DNA of 15,902 nucleotides from an uncultured Chitinophagaceae bacterium. GTDB lineage: Bacteria; Bacteroidota; Bacteroidia; Chitinophagales; Chitinophagaceae. Shown piece after piece: positions 5,551-14,311 of the stretch; position 1 is the stretch's first letter; every line of letters starts with the position of its first letter. The notes beneath the pieces were generated by a model. That model worked only from the letters and a program-made list of their open reading frames with translations, had not been told where the DNA came from and ran no database searches. The DNA lies in assembly GCA_937996595.1 (NCBI GenBank), contig CALKVC010000223.1, forward strand, positions 1 through 15,902. Direction: 5' to 3'. The position numbers were made by a program, and so were the translations under genes.

Positions 5551-6651
5551 ATGAATGAACAGTTAGCAGGCATATGGAATAAAAGGCCTTTGATTATCAG
5601 CGGACCCTGCAGTGCGGAAACAGAAGATCAGGTACTTGATACAGCCAGGCTGCTGGCAGAAACCGGTAAGGTTGACTTGTTGCGTGCCGGCATTTGGAAG
5701 CCCAGAACAAAACCCGGCCTGTTTGAAGGTAATGGAATAAAGGCGCTGGAATGGCTACTGCAGGCCAAAAAAGAAACCGGGTTGCCAACAACAGTTGAAG
5801 TGGCCACTGCCAATCATGTGCAGGAAGCATTGAAGCATGAGGTAGACATCCTTTGGATTGGTGCCCGAACCACGGTAAACCCATTTAGCGTACAGGAACT
5901 CGCCGATGCTTTGCGGGGTATTGATACGCCTGTACTGGTTAAGAATCCAATCAACCCCGACCTGGAACTGTGGAGCGGAGCCATAGAGCGGTTACAAAAA
6001 GCAGGATTGGCACATATCGGCATGATACACCGCGGGTTTTCTTCTTATGGAAATACCGATTACCGGAATGCGCCCATGTGGCACCTGCCCATTGAAATGA
6101 AACGCAGGTACCCGGGTATGTTATTGATTTGCGACCCTTCTCATATCTGTGGCAACCGTACCATGCTGCTGGATGTTGCCCAGAAAAGCATTGACCTTGA
6201 CTTTGACGGCCTCATGCTGGAAAGCCATATAGACCCTGATCATGCCTGGAGTGATGCCATGCAACAGGTAACACCGGCCAGGTTAATGGAAATTTTCAGT
6301 GCACTCATCTGGCGGAAAGAAAATACTTCCCGGCAGGAATTCATCAGTGCACTTATGCATTTACGTGAGCAAATAAACCAGGTAGACGATGAATTGCTTA
6401 CCCTGATTGGCCGCCGGATGAAACTGGCAGACAAGATTGGCGAATACAAACGTGATAACAACATCACCATCCTGCAAACCAGCCGGTGGAATGAAATCCT
6501 CGACAGGGCTTTTAGTAAAGGGGAAGGCCTGGGGCTTAGCAGGGAATTCATCATCAGGTATCTCAATGCAGTGCACCTGGAAAGTATCAACCACCAGAAC
6601 AATGTGATGAATAATGATAAAAGCCAGCCTGCCAATAAAAAAGATTTATGA
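5551..6651 (+). CDS. aroG/aroQ: DAHP synthase-chorismate mutase fusion
   Basis: 366 residues, two catalytic domains. Residues 1-255 are a DAHP synthase of the KDSA-like type (Ibeta), which condenses phosphoenolpyruvate and erythrose 4-phosphate. Seen: GPCSAE with metal ligand Cys20, RAGIWKPRTKPG (45-56), GARTT (104-108), DPSHICG with His198, and ESH (224-226). Residues 268-345 are an AroQ-type chorismate mutase, with LREQINQVDDELL (Arg272), RRMKLADKIGEYK (Arg288, Lys300) and SRWNEILDRA (Arg312). In Bacteroidota such as Porphyromonas the mutase is at the C-terminus and mediates feedback inhibition by prephenate; the same is expected here. The last 20 residues are polar and probably disordered. 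Its stop overlaps the aroB start (ATGA). The gene symbol is approximate because naming differs between species. Confidence 0.93.
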   Translation: MNEQLAGIWNKRPLIISGPCSAETEDQVLDTARLLAETGKVDLLRAGIWKPRTKPGLFEGNGIKALEWLLQAKKETGLPTTVEVATANHVQEALKHEVDILWIGARTTVNPFSVQELADALRGIDTPVLVKNPINPDLELWSGAIERLQKAGLAHIGMIHRGFSSYGNTDYRNAPMWHLPIEMKRRYPGMLLICDPSHICGNRTMLLDVAQKSIDLDFDGLMLESHIDPDHAWSDAMQQVTPARLMEIFSALIWRKENTSRQEFISALMHLREQINQVDDELLTLIGRRMKLADKIGEYKRDNNITILQTSRWNEILDRAFSKGEGLGLSREFIIRYLNAVHLESINHQNNVMNNDKSQPANKKDL

Positions 6652-7676
6652 ATAAGGTAGAATACATATTTTCTTCCGGAAAAGTCAGCTGCATCTTTAA
6701 CGGCCAGTTTGAAGAAGCTACTATCGGCGCATCAAAGGAACAGGTTGTAATTATTACGGATGATCATATTAAAAGCCTCTACGCCGCCAGGCTGGATGGT
6801 TTCCGGGTAATCAGCATCCCGCCGGGTGAGCAGTATAAGACACAGGCTACGGTAGATAAGATAATTTTTCAGTTGCTTGAGATGGAAGCCGGAAAAGAAA
6901 CACTTATCATTGGTATGGGTGGTGGTGTGGTAACAGATATCGCAGGTTATGTGGCTTCCATTTATAAAAGGGGCACCAGGCTGGGCCTTGTTCCAACTTC
7001 TGTTTTAGCGATGGTAGATGCGGCTGTAGGTGGTAAAAACGGCGTAGATGTAGAAATTTACAAGAATATGGTTGGTACGGTTTACCAGCCGGCTTTCATA
7101 TTATTTGATTACAGTTTCCTGGAAACTTTACCGGTGGATGAATGGATGAATGGCTTTGCTGAAATCATCAAGCATGCATGCATAAAAGACAAGCTGATGT
7201 TTGACATGCTGGAAAGGTATACGGCACATGAAATACAGGCGGATAGCACACTAATAGCCTCCCTTATAGAAAGAAATGTGGCTATCAAGATGGCGGTAGT
7301 AACCGAAGATGAATTTGAGAAGGCAGACAGGAAACTGTTGAATTTCGGGCATACGATCGGCCATGCCATTGAAAAATTGTACCAGCTTCCGCACGGATGT
7401 GCGGTTAGCATCGGAATAGTGGCTGCCTGCAACCTGTCTGAGAAAATTAACGGCCTTCATTTCTCCGAAGCACAACGGGTAGTTACATTACTGGCCAGGT
7501 ATCATTTACCGGTTTACCGGGAAATTGAATACGATAAGGTTTTTGATGTACTCAAACTGGATAAGAAGCGGGAAGCTGATCTGATGCATTTTGTATTGCT
7601 GAACAAAATAGGGCATGCTGAAGCAAAACCGGTAAAAATGGATTACTTGCGGGAAAACCTTCAATATTTATTATAA
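6648..7676 (+). CDS. aroB: 3-dehydroquinate synthase
   Basis: 342 residues, normal length. It cyclises DAHP to 3-dehydroquinate with NAD+ and a divalent metal, the second shikimate step. Seen: PPGEQYKT, the NAD-binding GMGGGVVTDIAGYVAS, PTSVLAMVDAAVGGKNGVD, KNMVGTVYQP, and the metal ligands in GFAEIIKHA (Glu), NFGHTIGHAIE (His) and LPHGCAVSIG (His). It overlaps the DAHP synthase by 4 nt at the start and aroA by 1 nt at the end (TAATG), so translation of the three is probably coupled. Confidence 0.96.
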   Translation: MNKVEYIFSSGKVSCIFNGQFEEATIGASKEQVVIITDDHIKSLYAARLDGFRVISIPPGEQYKTQATVDKIIFQLLEMEAGKETLIIGMGGGVVTDIAGYVASIYKRGTRLGLVPTSVLAMVDAAVGGKNGVDVEIYKNMVGTVYQPAFILFDYSFLETLPVDEWMNGFAEIIKHACIKDKLMFDMLERYTAHEIQADSTLIASLIERNVAIKMAVVTEDEFEKADRKLLNFGHTIGHAIEKLYQLPHGCAVSIGIVAACNLSEKINGLHFSEAQRVVTLLARYHLPVYREIEYDKVFDVLKLDKKREADLMHFVLLNKIGHAEAKPVKMDYLRENLQYLL

Positions 7677-8941
7677 TGGATGCAGTGGTATCACCAGGCG
7701 GGCTAAAGGGACATATTTGTATCCCGGCCTCCAAAAGTGCCTTTCAGCGTGCCTGTGCACTGGCTTTGCTCAATAGAGGGCGAACAATCATTCATAATCC
7801 CGGAATAAGTTTCGATGACCAGGCTGCCATCCGGATAATAAAAGAATTGGGCGCCGATTGTCGTTTTGAACAAGGGCAGCTACATGTGCTCGGCCCTGGC
7901 AGCATTTCCCCTGCGGCAGAAATAAATTGCGGGGAAAGTGGTTTGTCGCTAAGGATGTTTGCACCCATTGCTGCCTTAAGTGACCATACCTGTACACTGA
8001 ACGGTACGGGCAGCCTGCTGAAAAGGCCAATACCTTTTTTTAATGAAATATTACCTCGTTTAGGGGTTAGCGTTATATCTGCTGGCGGTTACCTTCCTTT
8101 AACCGTTAAGGGGCCGCTGTTGCCATGTGATATTAGTATAAACGCAGCACAAAGTTCACAGTACCTTACCGGTTTGCTTTTTGCATTTGCTGCCACAACT
8201 AAAGTGCCAGTTATCATTTGGGTTAATGATTTAAAAAGCAGGCCTTATATAGACCTCAGCGTACAGATGATGCGGCATTTCGGTTACAGGGTGGATAATA
8301 TGAATTATGAACAGTTCGTCATTTATCCGGCTGCCCCGGGGGAGCAGGATATCACTTATTCGGCTGAAGCAGACTGGAGTTCAGCTTCATTCATGCTGGT
8401 GGCCGGGGCTATTGCGGGAGAAATAGGCATTGATTGCCTGAAGATGGATTCGGTACAGGCCGACAGGGCTATTATGGAAGTATTGGCCAAAGCCGGTGCT
8501 TACGTAAGCATGAACGGAACCAGGGTGCAGGTAAACAACCGGCAATCATTATACGCTTTTGAGTTTGATGCAACAGACTGTCCCGACCTGTTTCCGCCAC
8601 TGGCAGCACTTGCATCTTATTGTAAAGGCGTTTCGGTGATAAGGGGTACAGGAAGGTTGTCGGGAAAAGAAAGCGACAGGGCCAGCACACTGCAGGAAGA
8701 ATTTGGTAAAATGGGAATACACATCCGGGTTGAAAATGACAGCATGTTCATCCAAGGAGGAACACCCGTAGAAGCCCTGGTAACATCTCATCATGATCAC
8801 CGGATAGCCATGGCCTGTGCGGTTGCGGCATTAAGGGCTACGGGTAATATACGAATTATGCATGCAGAGGCGGTTAATAAATCATATCCCGATTTTTTTA
8901 TGCACTTGCAGAAGTTAGGTGCTGCAGTATCTTTATCATAA
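7676..8941 (+). CDS. aroA: 3-phosphoshikimate 1-carboxyvinyltransferase (EPSP synthase)
   Basis: 421 residues, normal length. It adds the enolpyruvyl group of phosphoenolpyruvate to shikimate 3-phosphate, the sixth shikimate step. Seen: IPASKSAFQRACAL (Lys20, Ser21, Arg25 in the substrate site), CGESGLSLRM (85-94), the counterpart of the NAGTAMR loop and of the GESG type, LLKRPI, AAQSSQYLTGLL, PDLFPPLAAL with the catalytic Asp, GKESDRA, and HHDHRIAMA. The SKSAFQR segment departs from the more common SKSxSxR. The fold should be two inside-out alpha/beta domains in the cytosol. It starts in the aroB stop codon; aroC follows after 11 nt. Confidence 0.95.
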   Translation: MDAVVSPGGLKGHICIPASKSAFQRACALALLNRGRTIIHNPGISFDDQAAIRIIKELGADCRFEQGQLHVLGPGSISPAAEINCGESGLSLRMFAPIAALSDHTCTLNGTGSLLKRPIPFFNEILPRLGVSVISAGGYLPLTVKGPLLPCDISINAAQSSQYLTGLLFAFAATTKVPVIIWVNDLKSRPYIDLSVQMMRHFGYRVDNMNYEQFVIYPAAPGEQDITYSAEADWSSASFMLVAGAIAGEIGIDCLKMDSVQADRAIMEVLAKAGAYVSMNGTRVQVNNRQSLYAFEFDATDCPDLFPPLAALASYCKGVSVIRGTGRLSGKESDRASTLQEEFGKMGIHIRVENDSMFIQGGTPVEALVTSHHDHRIAMACAVAALRATGNIRIMHAEAVNKSYPDFFMHLQKLGAAVSLS

Positions 8942-8952
8942 ATAAATATGCC

Positions 8953-9948
8953 ATGAACAGTTTTGGAAGAATTTTCCGGGCCAGTATTTTTGGTGAATCG
9001 CATGGAACCGCGGTAGGTGTTATTATTGACGGATGCCCGCCGGGAATACCGTTAACCGTCGCAGATTTTGAATCAGACATAGAAAGGCGAAAAGGCGGTA
9101 TCAGGAAGGGTACTACACCCAGGGCAGAATCAGATATCCCGGTTTTTTTATCCGGTGTTTTTAATGAGAGGACAACGGGCGCACCTGTTACAGTTATATT
9201 TCATAATAATAATACCCGCAGCAGTGATTATGAAAAGCAAAGGGATATACCCAGGCCCGGGCATGCAGATTTTGTAGCTGCAAAAAAATTTTCCGGCTTT
9301 GAAGATTACCGGGGCGGGGGCCATTTTAGCGGCAGGCTCACTGTTTGCCTGGTTGCTGCAGGCGTGATTGCTAAAAAGATACTGGCCATTAATGGCAACA
9401 TTCAATGTACTTCAGCAATTATTTCAGTAGGAGGTGAAACAGATATGGAGAAAGGTCTGCAAAAAGCTATTGATGCCAATGATAGTGTTGGTGGCATTGT
9501 AGCCTGCCGGGTTACCGGTTTGCCGGTCGGTTTGGGTGAACCCTTTTTTGATTCGGCAGAATCTTTATTGAGCCATGCTGTTTTCTCCATTCCTGCAATC
9601 CGGGGCATTGAGTTTGGTACCGGCTTTGAAGCTGCGGGTATGTTTGGAAGCAAACATAATGATGCGTTGGAAGACAATACCGGAAAAACGGCCACGAACC
9701 ATGCCGGTGGTATTGTTGGCGGATTAACCAATGGTAATGAACTGGTTTTCCGGGTGGCGGTAAAGCCTGCTTCATCCACACCCAAAGAACAATACAGCCT
9801 GAATATTGAAACGGGCAGGATGGAAGATTTTACAATCACAGGCAGGCACGACCTTTGTATTGCCCTTCGTGTTCCGGTTGTATTAGAGGCTGTTACTGCC
9901 ATTGTGCTGGCAGATTTATTGCTCCTGGAAAAGAAGAAATCAAATTGA
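8953..9948 (+). CDS. aroC: Chorismate synthase
   Basis: 331 residues, slightly shorter than the usual 350-390. It makes chorismate from EPSP with reduced FMN, the last common step. Seen: MNSFGRIFRASIFGESHG (17-18 residue N-terminal signature with His17), RRKGG, NNNTRSSDYE, RPGHADF, YRGGGHFSGR, FGSKHNDA and GGIVGGLTNG, with the C-terminal GRHDLCIALR. The loop GGGHFSGR replaces the more common GGGRSSGRE/ARE; the same variant is known in clostridial-type enzymes, so the active site is expected to work. ATG 8953 is chosen; ATG 8948 would read only two codons. Last gene of the operon, followed by a strong terminator. Confidence 0.96.
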   Translation: MNSFGRIFRASIFGESHGTAVGVIIDGCPPGIPLTVADFESDIERRKGGIRKGTTPRAESDIPVFLSGVFNERTTGAPVTVIFHNNNTRSSDYEKQRDIPRPGHADFVAAKKFSGFEDYRGGGHFSGRLTVCLVAAGVIAKKILAINGNIQCTSAIISVGGETDMEKGLQKAIDANDSVGGIVACRVTGLPVGLGEPFFDSAESLLSHAVFSIPAIRGIEFGTGFEAAGMFGSKHNDALEDNTGKTATNHAGGIVGGLTNGNELVFRVAVKPASSTPKEQYSLNIETGRMEDFTITGRHDLCIALRVPVVLEAVTAIVLADLLLLEKKKSN

Positions 9949-9971
9949 CAATAAATAGGTTCTATAAAAAT

Positions 9972-10003
9972 AAAAGGCCCGTGAATTATTCCGGGCCTTT
10001 TTA
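9972..10003. terminator. Bidirectional intrinsic terminator between aroC and the SprB-like gene
   Basis: AAAAGGCCCG (9972-9981) pairs perfectly with CGGGCCTTTT (9992-10001) around a 10-nt loop. T-rich sequence follows on the right, and the A run on the left gives T's on the other strand, so it can end both the aro operon and the convergent leftward gene that stops at 10021. Confidence 0.9.
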
Positions 10004-10020
10004 TTTACGGTTGAATATTT

Positions 10021-13000
10021 TTATTGCAATAACATTACGGTACCTCTCAGCTCTACGAGTTTTCCATTCTTGTCAATTCCTTTCACAATCCACACATATG
10101 TGCCAACCGGCTGTGTTTTTCCTTTAAACTTGCCATCCCATCCCCTTAACCATTGGTTGGTTTCAAAAACCAGTTCGCCAAACCGGTTAAATACCCTGAA
10201 GTAGTCGGTTTGAGCAATACCAACCGGAATGGCCCTGAAGATATCGTTGAGTCCGTCGCCGTTTGGTGAAAACGCATTTGGTACATAGTAATTTGGCCCG
10301 TTATAAACCTGTACAAATACGGTGTCGTAGCCAATACAACCTGCTATATCGGTTACTTTAACCACAAACTGCTGGTCGCTGGTTAATGTGGCAAGCGGGT
10401 TTTGAGCTGTAGATATATTTAACGGGGATGAAGGGCTCCACAGGTAACTTACCCCGCCGCTGGCAGATAACTGGTGGGGTACACCCAGTACTGCAATGGT
10501 ATCGTTTCCGGCATAAGCAGGAACCGGTGGTTGTACCGTTACCAGTATTTCGTCTGATACAGAGAAGTTACATCCATAGTTATCCGTTACCGTTAGTGTG
10601 TATAACTGTGTAACTGGAGGTGTGGCTACGGTTATGGCGGCAGAATCATCATCTACCAGTGATGCCGGTGACCATACATAAAATACGGGGCCGGACAAGT
10701 TGCTGGCAGATCCCATTAAGGTGGCAGAACTGAGGTCGCATATGGCCGTATCCTGGCCGGCATGGGCCACCGGTTTATGCAGTATGTTCACGGTTATGGT
10801 GTCTTCCCGTACACAGGCGCCCCAGCGGGCATTTAAGACATATGTTGCCGTATCAACAGGCGTTACTGTTGCGTTCCTGATGTTAACTGTATCTATCGTA
10901 TTCACATTTGTCAGGGTAGGGTTTAACGGGCGCCAGTTGAAAATGGAAGTACCGGAACTGGTTTGCGGAAGCATCTTCACGGAAGCGCCTGCACAAATGG
11001 TGGTATCGGGGCCCAGTGTGAGGAACATGCCATCAACCAGCACTACGGTTGTGGAAGCGGTGGCAATACAGCCGTTGGCGTCTTTAACGTTGATATTCAC
11101 ATAAGGGCCAACTGCAGGTGCGGTAAATACATTGCCCGCCTGGAAGTTTACCCCGTTAATAGAATATTGGTATGCACCAGTTCCTCCGTTACCCGTTACC
11201 GTTATGGTTCCATCATTGCCAAAGCAACTGGCCGGGGCAGTATTTACAGCAGCGGCTGTGAGCTGGGAAGGTTGAGCCAATACAACGGTTGTGTCTTTTA
11301 TACACCCTGCAAAATCCTTTATCCTGATAGTATGCGTACCCGCAGCCAGGTTACTGAAAGTTCCGCTTTGCTGGTATACTGCGCCGGCATTTATTGAGAA
11401 TTCATAAGGGGTTACGCCACCCGACGGTGTTAGCGTTATGCTGCCATTGGCATCTCCGTTACACAAGGGCATGGTCATGCTAACGGTGGTGGATATGGCA
11501 GTGTTGGTTGTTAATACCGTATTGTTGGTACCGGTACAGCCGATAGCATCGGTAATGGATATGGCATAAGGCCCCGGTGGTAAACCGGAAAATGTATTGT
11601 TTGCCTGTGAAGGCCCGCCATTGATAGAATACTGGTAACCGGGTGTGCCGCTGGTAGGGATAATAACAATAATGCCGTCATTGATATTGGCGCATGGCGG
11701 GTTTGTTACATTTAGGGTTGAACTGATATTGGTGCCTGATGACACCGTTTCAGTGAGCGTACCAATGCAACCGATCGCATCTGTAAATGTTATGGTATAT
11801 GTGGCTGGTGCCAGGCCGTTGAAAACATTGCCGGCCTGCGCCGGACCTCCATTAAGGGAATACTGGTAAGGGGGCGTTCCGCTTGTTGGCGTTACAGTTA
11901 TTGAACCGTTATTTACGGTTGGGCAACTGGTTCCCACAGAAGTGGTAGTACCGGTTAATCCTGTTCCCGGGGCAACGGTAACATTGGCAGTTCCGGTACA
12001 ACCATTTACATCACGGAAGGTAACCGTATGCGGCCCATCAGCTACCAGGTTGAAAATATTGGAAGCCTGGAAAGGACCGGCATCAATGGAATAGGTATAT
12101 GGAGCCGTACCTGATGTAGGCGTTACCGTTACAGTGCCATTGTTAACGCCCGGGCAGGATGTAGCTGTACTGGTAGCCGTTCCTGTTATACCTGCACCGG
12201 TAGTTACGGTAACCGTTCTGTTTCCGGTGCACCCGTTGGCATCTGTTATGGCAACTGTATGCGTCCCTGCCGCTACGCCGGTAAAAATATTACTTGCCTG
12301 CACTGGTCCGCCATCAAGGGAATATGAATAAGGGCCTGTACCATTCGTTGGGTTTATGGTGATGGTTCCGTTATTCACACCCGGGCAGGAAGTAGCCGTA
12401 GGAATGCCCGTAGAAGTAATTCCGGAACCGGTGCCTATGAACGGCGACCTGGTGCCGGTGCATCCATTTGCATCAACAATCGTTAAGGTATGAGAACCGG
12501 GAGCCAGGTTGGTAAATACGTTGCTTGATTGAACCGGCCCGCCGTCCATTGAATAACTAAATGGGCCTGTTCCTGTTACAGGCGTGATCGTTACAGTGCC
12601 GTTGTTAACTCCCGGGCAACTGGTTGCGGTATTCGCCAGTGTAACGGTAATATTTGGTCCGTTTATGATAGTGGCTGATGTATCACCCGTACATCCGTTT
12701 AAATCAGTATATGCTATTGTATAGGCACCTGCAGCCAGGGGGCCAAAAACGCCTGTTGCCTGTACCGGTCCGCCGTTAAGTGTGAAGGTAAAAGGTGGTG
12801 TTCCTGCTGTAGGCGTTACCGTTATAGTGCCGTTATTTACACCTGGGCAACTGGTATTGGTTACAACAACTGTAGATGGTATTGAACTGATGGCAGTAAC
12901 GGTAATGGTTACTGTATTGTTACATCCGTTTGCATCCTGGGCAAAAACGGTATGCGGCCCGGCAGAAACATTGGTAAAAACATTGCTGGTTTGAGCAGGT

Positions 13001-14190
13001 CCGCCATCCAATGAATAGGAATATGGCCCGGAACCTCCTGCAACCGTTACCGTTATGGTTCCGGTATTCATGCCACAGGTAGTTGGTGTCATGGTTGCGG
13101 TTACCGGTAAAGCAGCCTGTTTAATGATATTGATAGTATCAAGGCTGTATATAACAGCTCCCGGAGCAGGGTCATCTATCTTCTGGTAAGTGGTTTTTAT
13201 AACATATAAACTATTTCCGGGAGGAGGGCAAACATTGGGAAATGATGTTTCAAATGTATTGGCATCTATCCTGGTGGTATCACCTGTTGCAACAACGGCT
13301 CCGGTGGCATCCAGTAATTCAACCCTTCTGTATAAAGGGGCGCCGCCGGTTGGGATGAAGCGCCATGTTTCATTCATGCCGATACTTCCCCAGGCCGGAT
13401 CGGTGGCATTTCTGCCGGGAGCCATTATACCCTTGGCTTTTGCCCAATCCTGTAAGCCGATCATAGATCTGCCGTCATTCCATCCGGCACAGATCTGTTT
13501 ATCTTTAATAAATACCTCAACAATACCTGTTGATTCATGCAAAATTATCTGGTGTGTATTTTCAATCAGTGAATTACATTCTGTAAGAAAGAGAGGCACC
13601 CTGTAGAAACTCAGTATCCATTTCCTGTTTGGGGCACTTCCATATTCATTATATTTTATTTTTTGGGTTGGTTGTGTAACCGAAGGGTCTAAGTCATGAT
13701 ATGGCCCCATGATTATAGCTCTGTCATATAAGCTACTGGGTAAATTCTGACCGGGAAATCCCGATCCGGAAGTAGCTGATAAGAACCCACCACTATTTAA
13801 AATACCGTAATGACTGAATGTTCCTGTTTTTGAAACATCGAACGAAACAAATCCATTCGTGCTAACTATTAAACTGTTATATGGCGTTCCGTAAAATAAA
13901 AAATTAAAGGGAAGAGGCAATACAGCTGAATACCTGTCATCAATGATTAAATCAGTTGAAGGGCCTGGTCCGCCCGGGTCAACATAAGGCCTGCAGGCAG
14001 AGCCTGCGGTAACATTTTGTAAAGTGTAGTCTGTTCCCAATCCCCTGATGTCAGGAAATTTTCCTTTTATGGTTAAGCAAGCGGCATTACAACCTAAAAT
14101 AGAATCTCTCGGACAGGTAAATGAAAGGTTCTGTGATTTTGAGGTATAAAAACTGATTACTATGCAGGTCAGCAGTAAAATTTTTTTCAT
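10021..14190 (-). CDS. Type IX-secreted SprB-repeat surface protein with gliding-type C-terminal domain
   Basis: 1389 residues. Signal peptide at 1-20 (MKKILLLTCIVISFYTSKSQ). Residues 21-290 form a Cys-containing N-terminal domain with PLPFNFLFYGTPYNSLIVST then NGFVSF, like nidogen-type beta domains of other Bacteroidota surface proteins. Residues 290-357 are an Ig-like linker. Residues 360-1053 are nine SprB-like repeats. Residues 1054-1298 hold three PKD-like units (GPDTTICAG, AGQDTAICD, AGNDTIAVLG). Residues 1300-1389 are the gliding motility-associated C-terminal domain (YVPNAFSPNGDGLNDIF to GTYVWIVKGIDKNGK), a type B sorting signal for the type IX system. The product is expected on the cell surface or released, as an adhesin or matrix protein; no enzyme motif is seen. 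SprB itself drives gliding in Flavobacterium, but these repeats also occur in non-gliding strains. The gene stands alone between the terminator at 9972 and the hydrolase. Confidence 0.93.
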   Translation of the reverse strand: MKKILLLTCIVISFYTSKSQNLSFTCPRDSILGCNAACLTIKGKFPDIRGLGTDYTLQNVTAGSACRPYVDPGGPGPSTDLIIDDRYSAVLPLPFNFLFYGTPYNSLIVSTNGFVSFDVSKTGTFSHYGILNSGGFLSATSGSGFPGQNLPSSLYDRAIIMGPYHDLDPSVTQPTQKIKYNEYGSAPNRKWILSFYRVPLFLTECNSLIENTHQIILHESTGIVEVFIKDKQICAGWNDGRSMIGLQDWAKAKGIMAPGRNATDPAWGSIGMNETWRFIPTGGAPLYRRVELLDATGAVVATGDTTRIDANTFETSFPNVCPPPGNSLYVIKTTYQKIDDPAPGAVIYSLDTINIIKQAALPVTATMTPTTCGMNTGTITVTVAGGSGPYSYSLDGGPAQTSNVFTNVSAGPHTVFAQDANGCNNTVTITVTAISSIPSTVVVTNTSCPGVNNGTITVTPTAGTPPFTFTLNGGPVQATGVFGPLAAGAYTIAYTDLNGCTGDTSATIINGPNITVTLANTATSCPGVNNGTVTITPVTGTGPFSYSMDGGPVQSSNVFTNLAPGSHTLTIVDANGCTGTRSPFIGTGSGITSTGIPTATSCPGVNNGTITINPTNGTGPYSYSLDGGPVQASNIFTGVAAGTHTVAITDANGCTGNRTVTVTTGAGITGTATSTATSCPGVNNGTVTVTPTSGTAPYTYSIDAGPFQASNIFNLVADGPHTVTFRDVNGCTGTANVTVAPGTGLTGTTTSVGTSCPTVNNGSITVTPTSGTPPYQYSLNGGPAQAGNVFNGLAPATYTITFTDAIGCIGTLTETVSSGTNISSTLNVTNPPCANINDGIIVIIPTSGTPGYQYSINGGPSQANNTFSGLPPGPYAISITDAIGCTGTNNTVLTTNTAISTTVSMTMPLCNGDANGSITLTPSGGVTPYEFSINAGAVYQQSGTFSNLAAGTHTIRIKDFAGCIKDTTVVLAQPSQLTAAAVNTAPASCFGNDGTITVTGNGGTGAYQYSINGVNFQAGNVFTAPAVGPYVNINVKDANGCIATASTTVVLVDGMFLTLGPDTTICAGASVKMLPQTSSGTSIFNWRPLNPTLTNVNTIDTVNIRNATVTPVDTATYVLNARWGACVREDTITVNILHKPVAHAGQDTAICDLSSATLMGSASNLSGPVFYVWSPASLVDDDSAAITVATPPVTQLYTLTVTDNYGCNFSVSDEILVTVQPPVPAYAGNDTIAVLGVPHQLSASGGVSYLWSPSSPLNISTAQNPLATLTSDQQFVVKVTDIAGCIGYDTVFVQVYNGPNYYVPNAFSPNGDGLNDIFRAIPVGIAQTDYFRVFNRFGELVFETNQWLRGWDGKFKGKTQPVGTYVWIVKGIDKNGKLVELRGTVMLLQ
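11032..13113 (-). repeat. Nine in-gene SprB-like tandem repeats, 231-bp period
   Basis: In the protein the first Cys of each unit is at 372, 448, 525, 602, 679, 756, 833, 910 and 989, and the second (in NGC or similar) at 423, 500, 577, 654, 731, 808, 885, 963 and 1041. Seven consecutive spacings are therefore 76-77 residues. Each unit runs: TSCPGVNNGTITVTP, SGTPPYSYSLDGGP, QASNVF, AAGTHTVTITDANGCTG. Units 2-5 share TSCPGVNNGT exactly. The two Cys per unit could form an intra-repeat disulfide. Confidence 0.92.
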
Positions 14191-14311
14191 TTAAATAAAT
14201 ATGTAAATATTATATGATATTAAACTTTCAAGGTACAAATTATTTTTAGTATTTAGGTTTCTTTAACATAATAAAATTTATGTATATGTAAGGGTATTTT
14301 ACTAATGAATG

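Noticed and set aside
9402..9902. Leftward 166-codon open frame opposite aroC
   Set aside because: Antisense to chorismate synthase with intact motifs; no domain signal of its own.
11032..13113. CRISPR-like regular repeat spacing
   Set aside because: The period is 231 bp, the whole unit is repeated, and it is in frame in a coding gene; no short repeats with unique spacers.
12134..13606. Several rightward frames over the SprB repeats
   Set aside because: They recur with the same Val/Pro-rich text because the underlying DNA repeats; they are shadows of the repeat gene.
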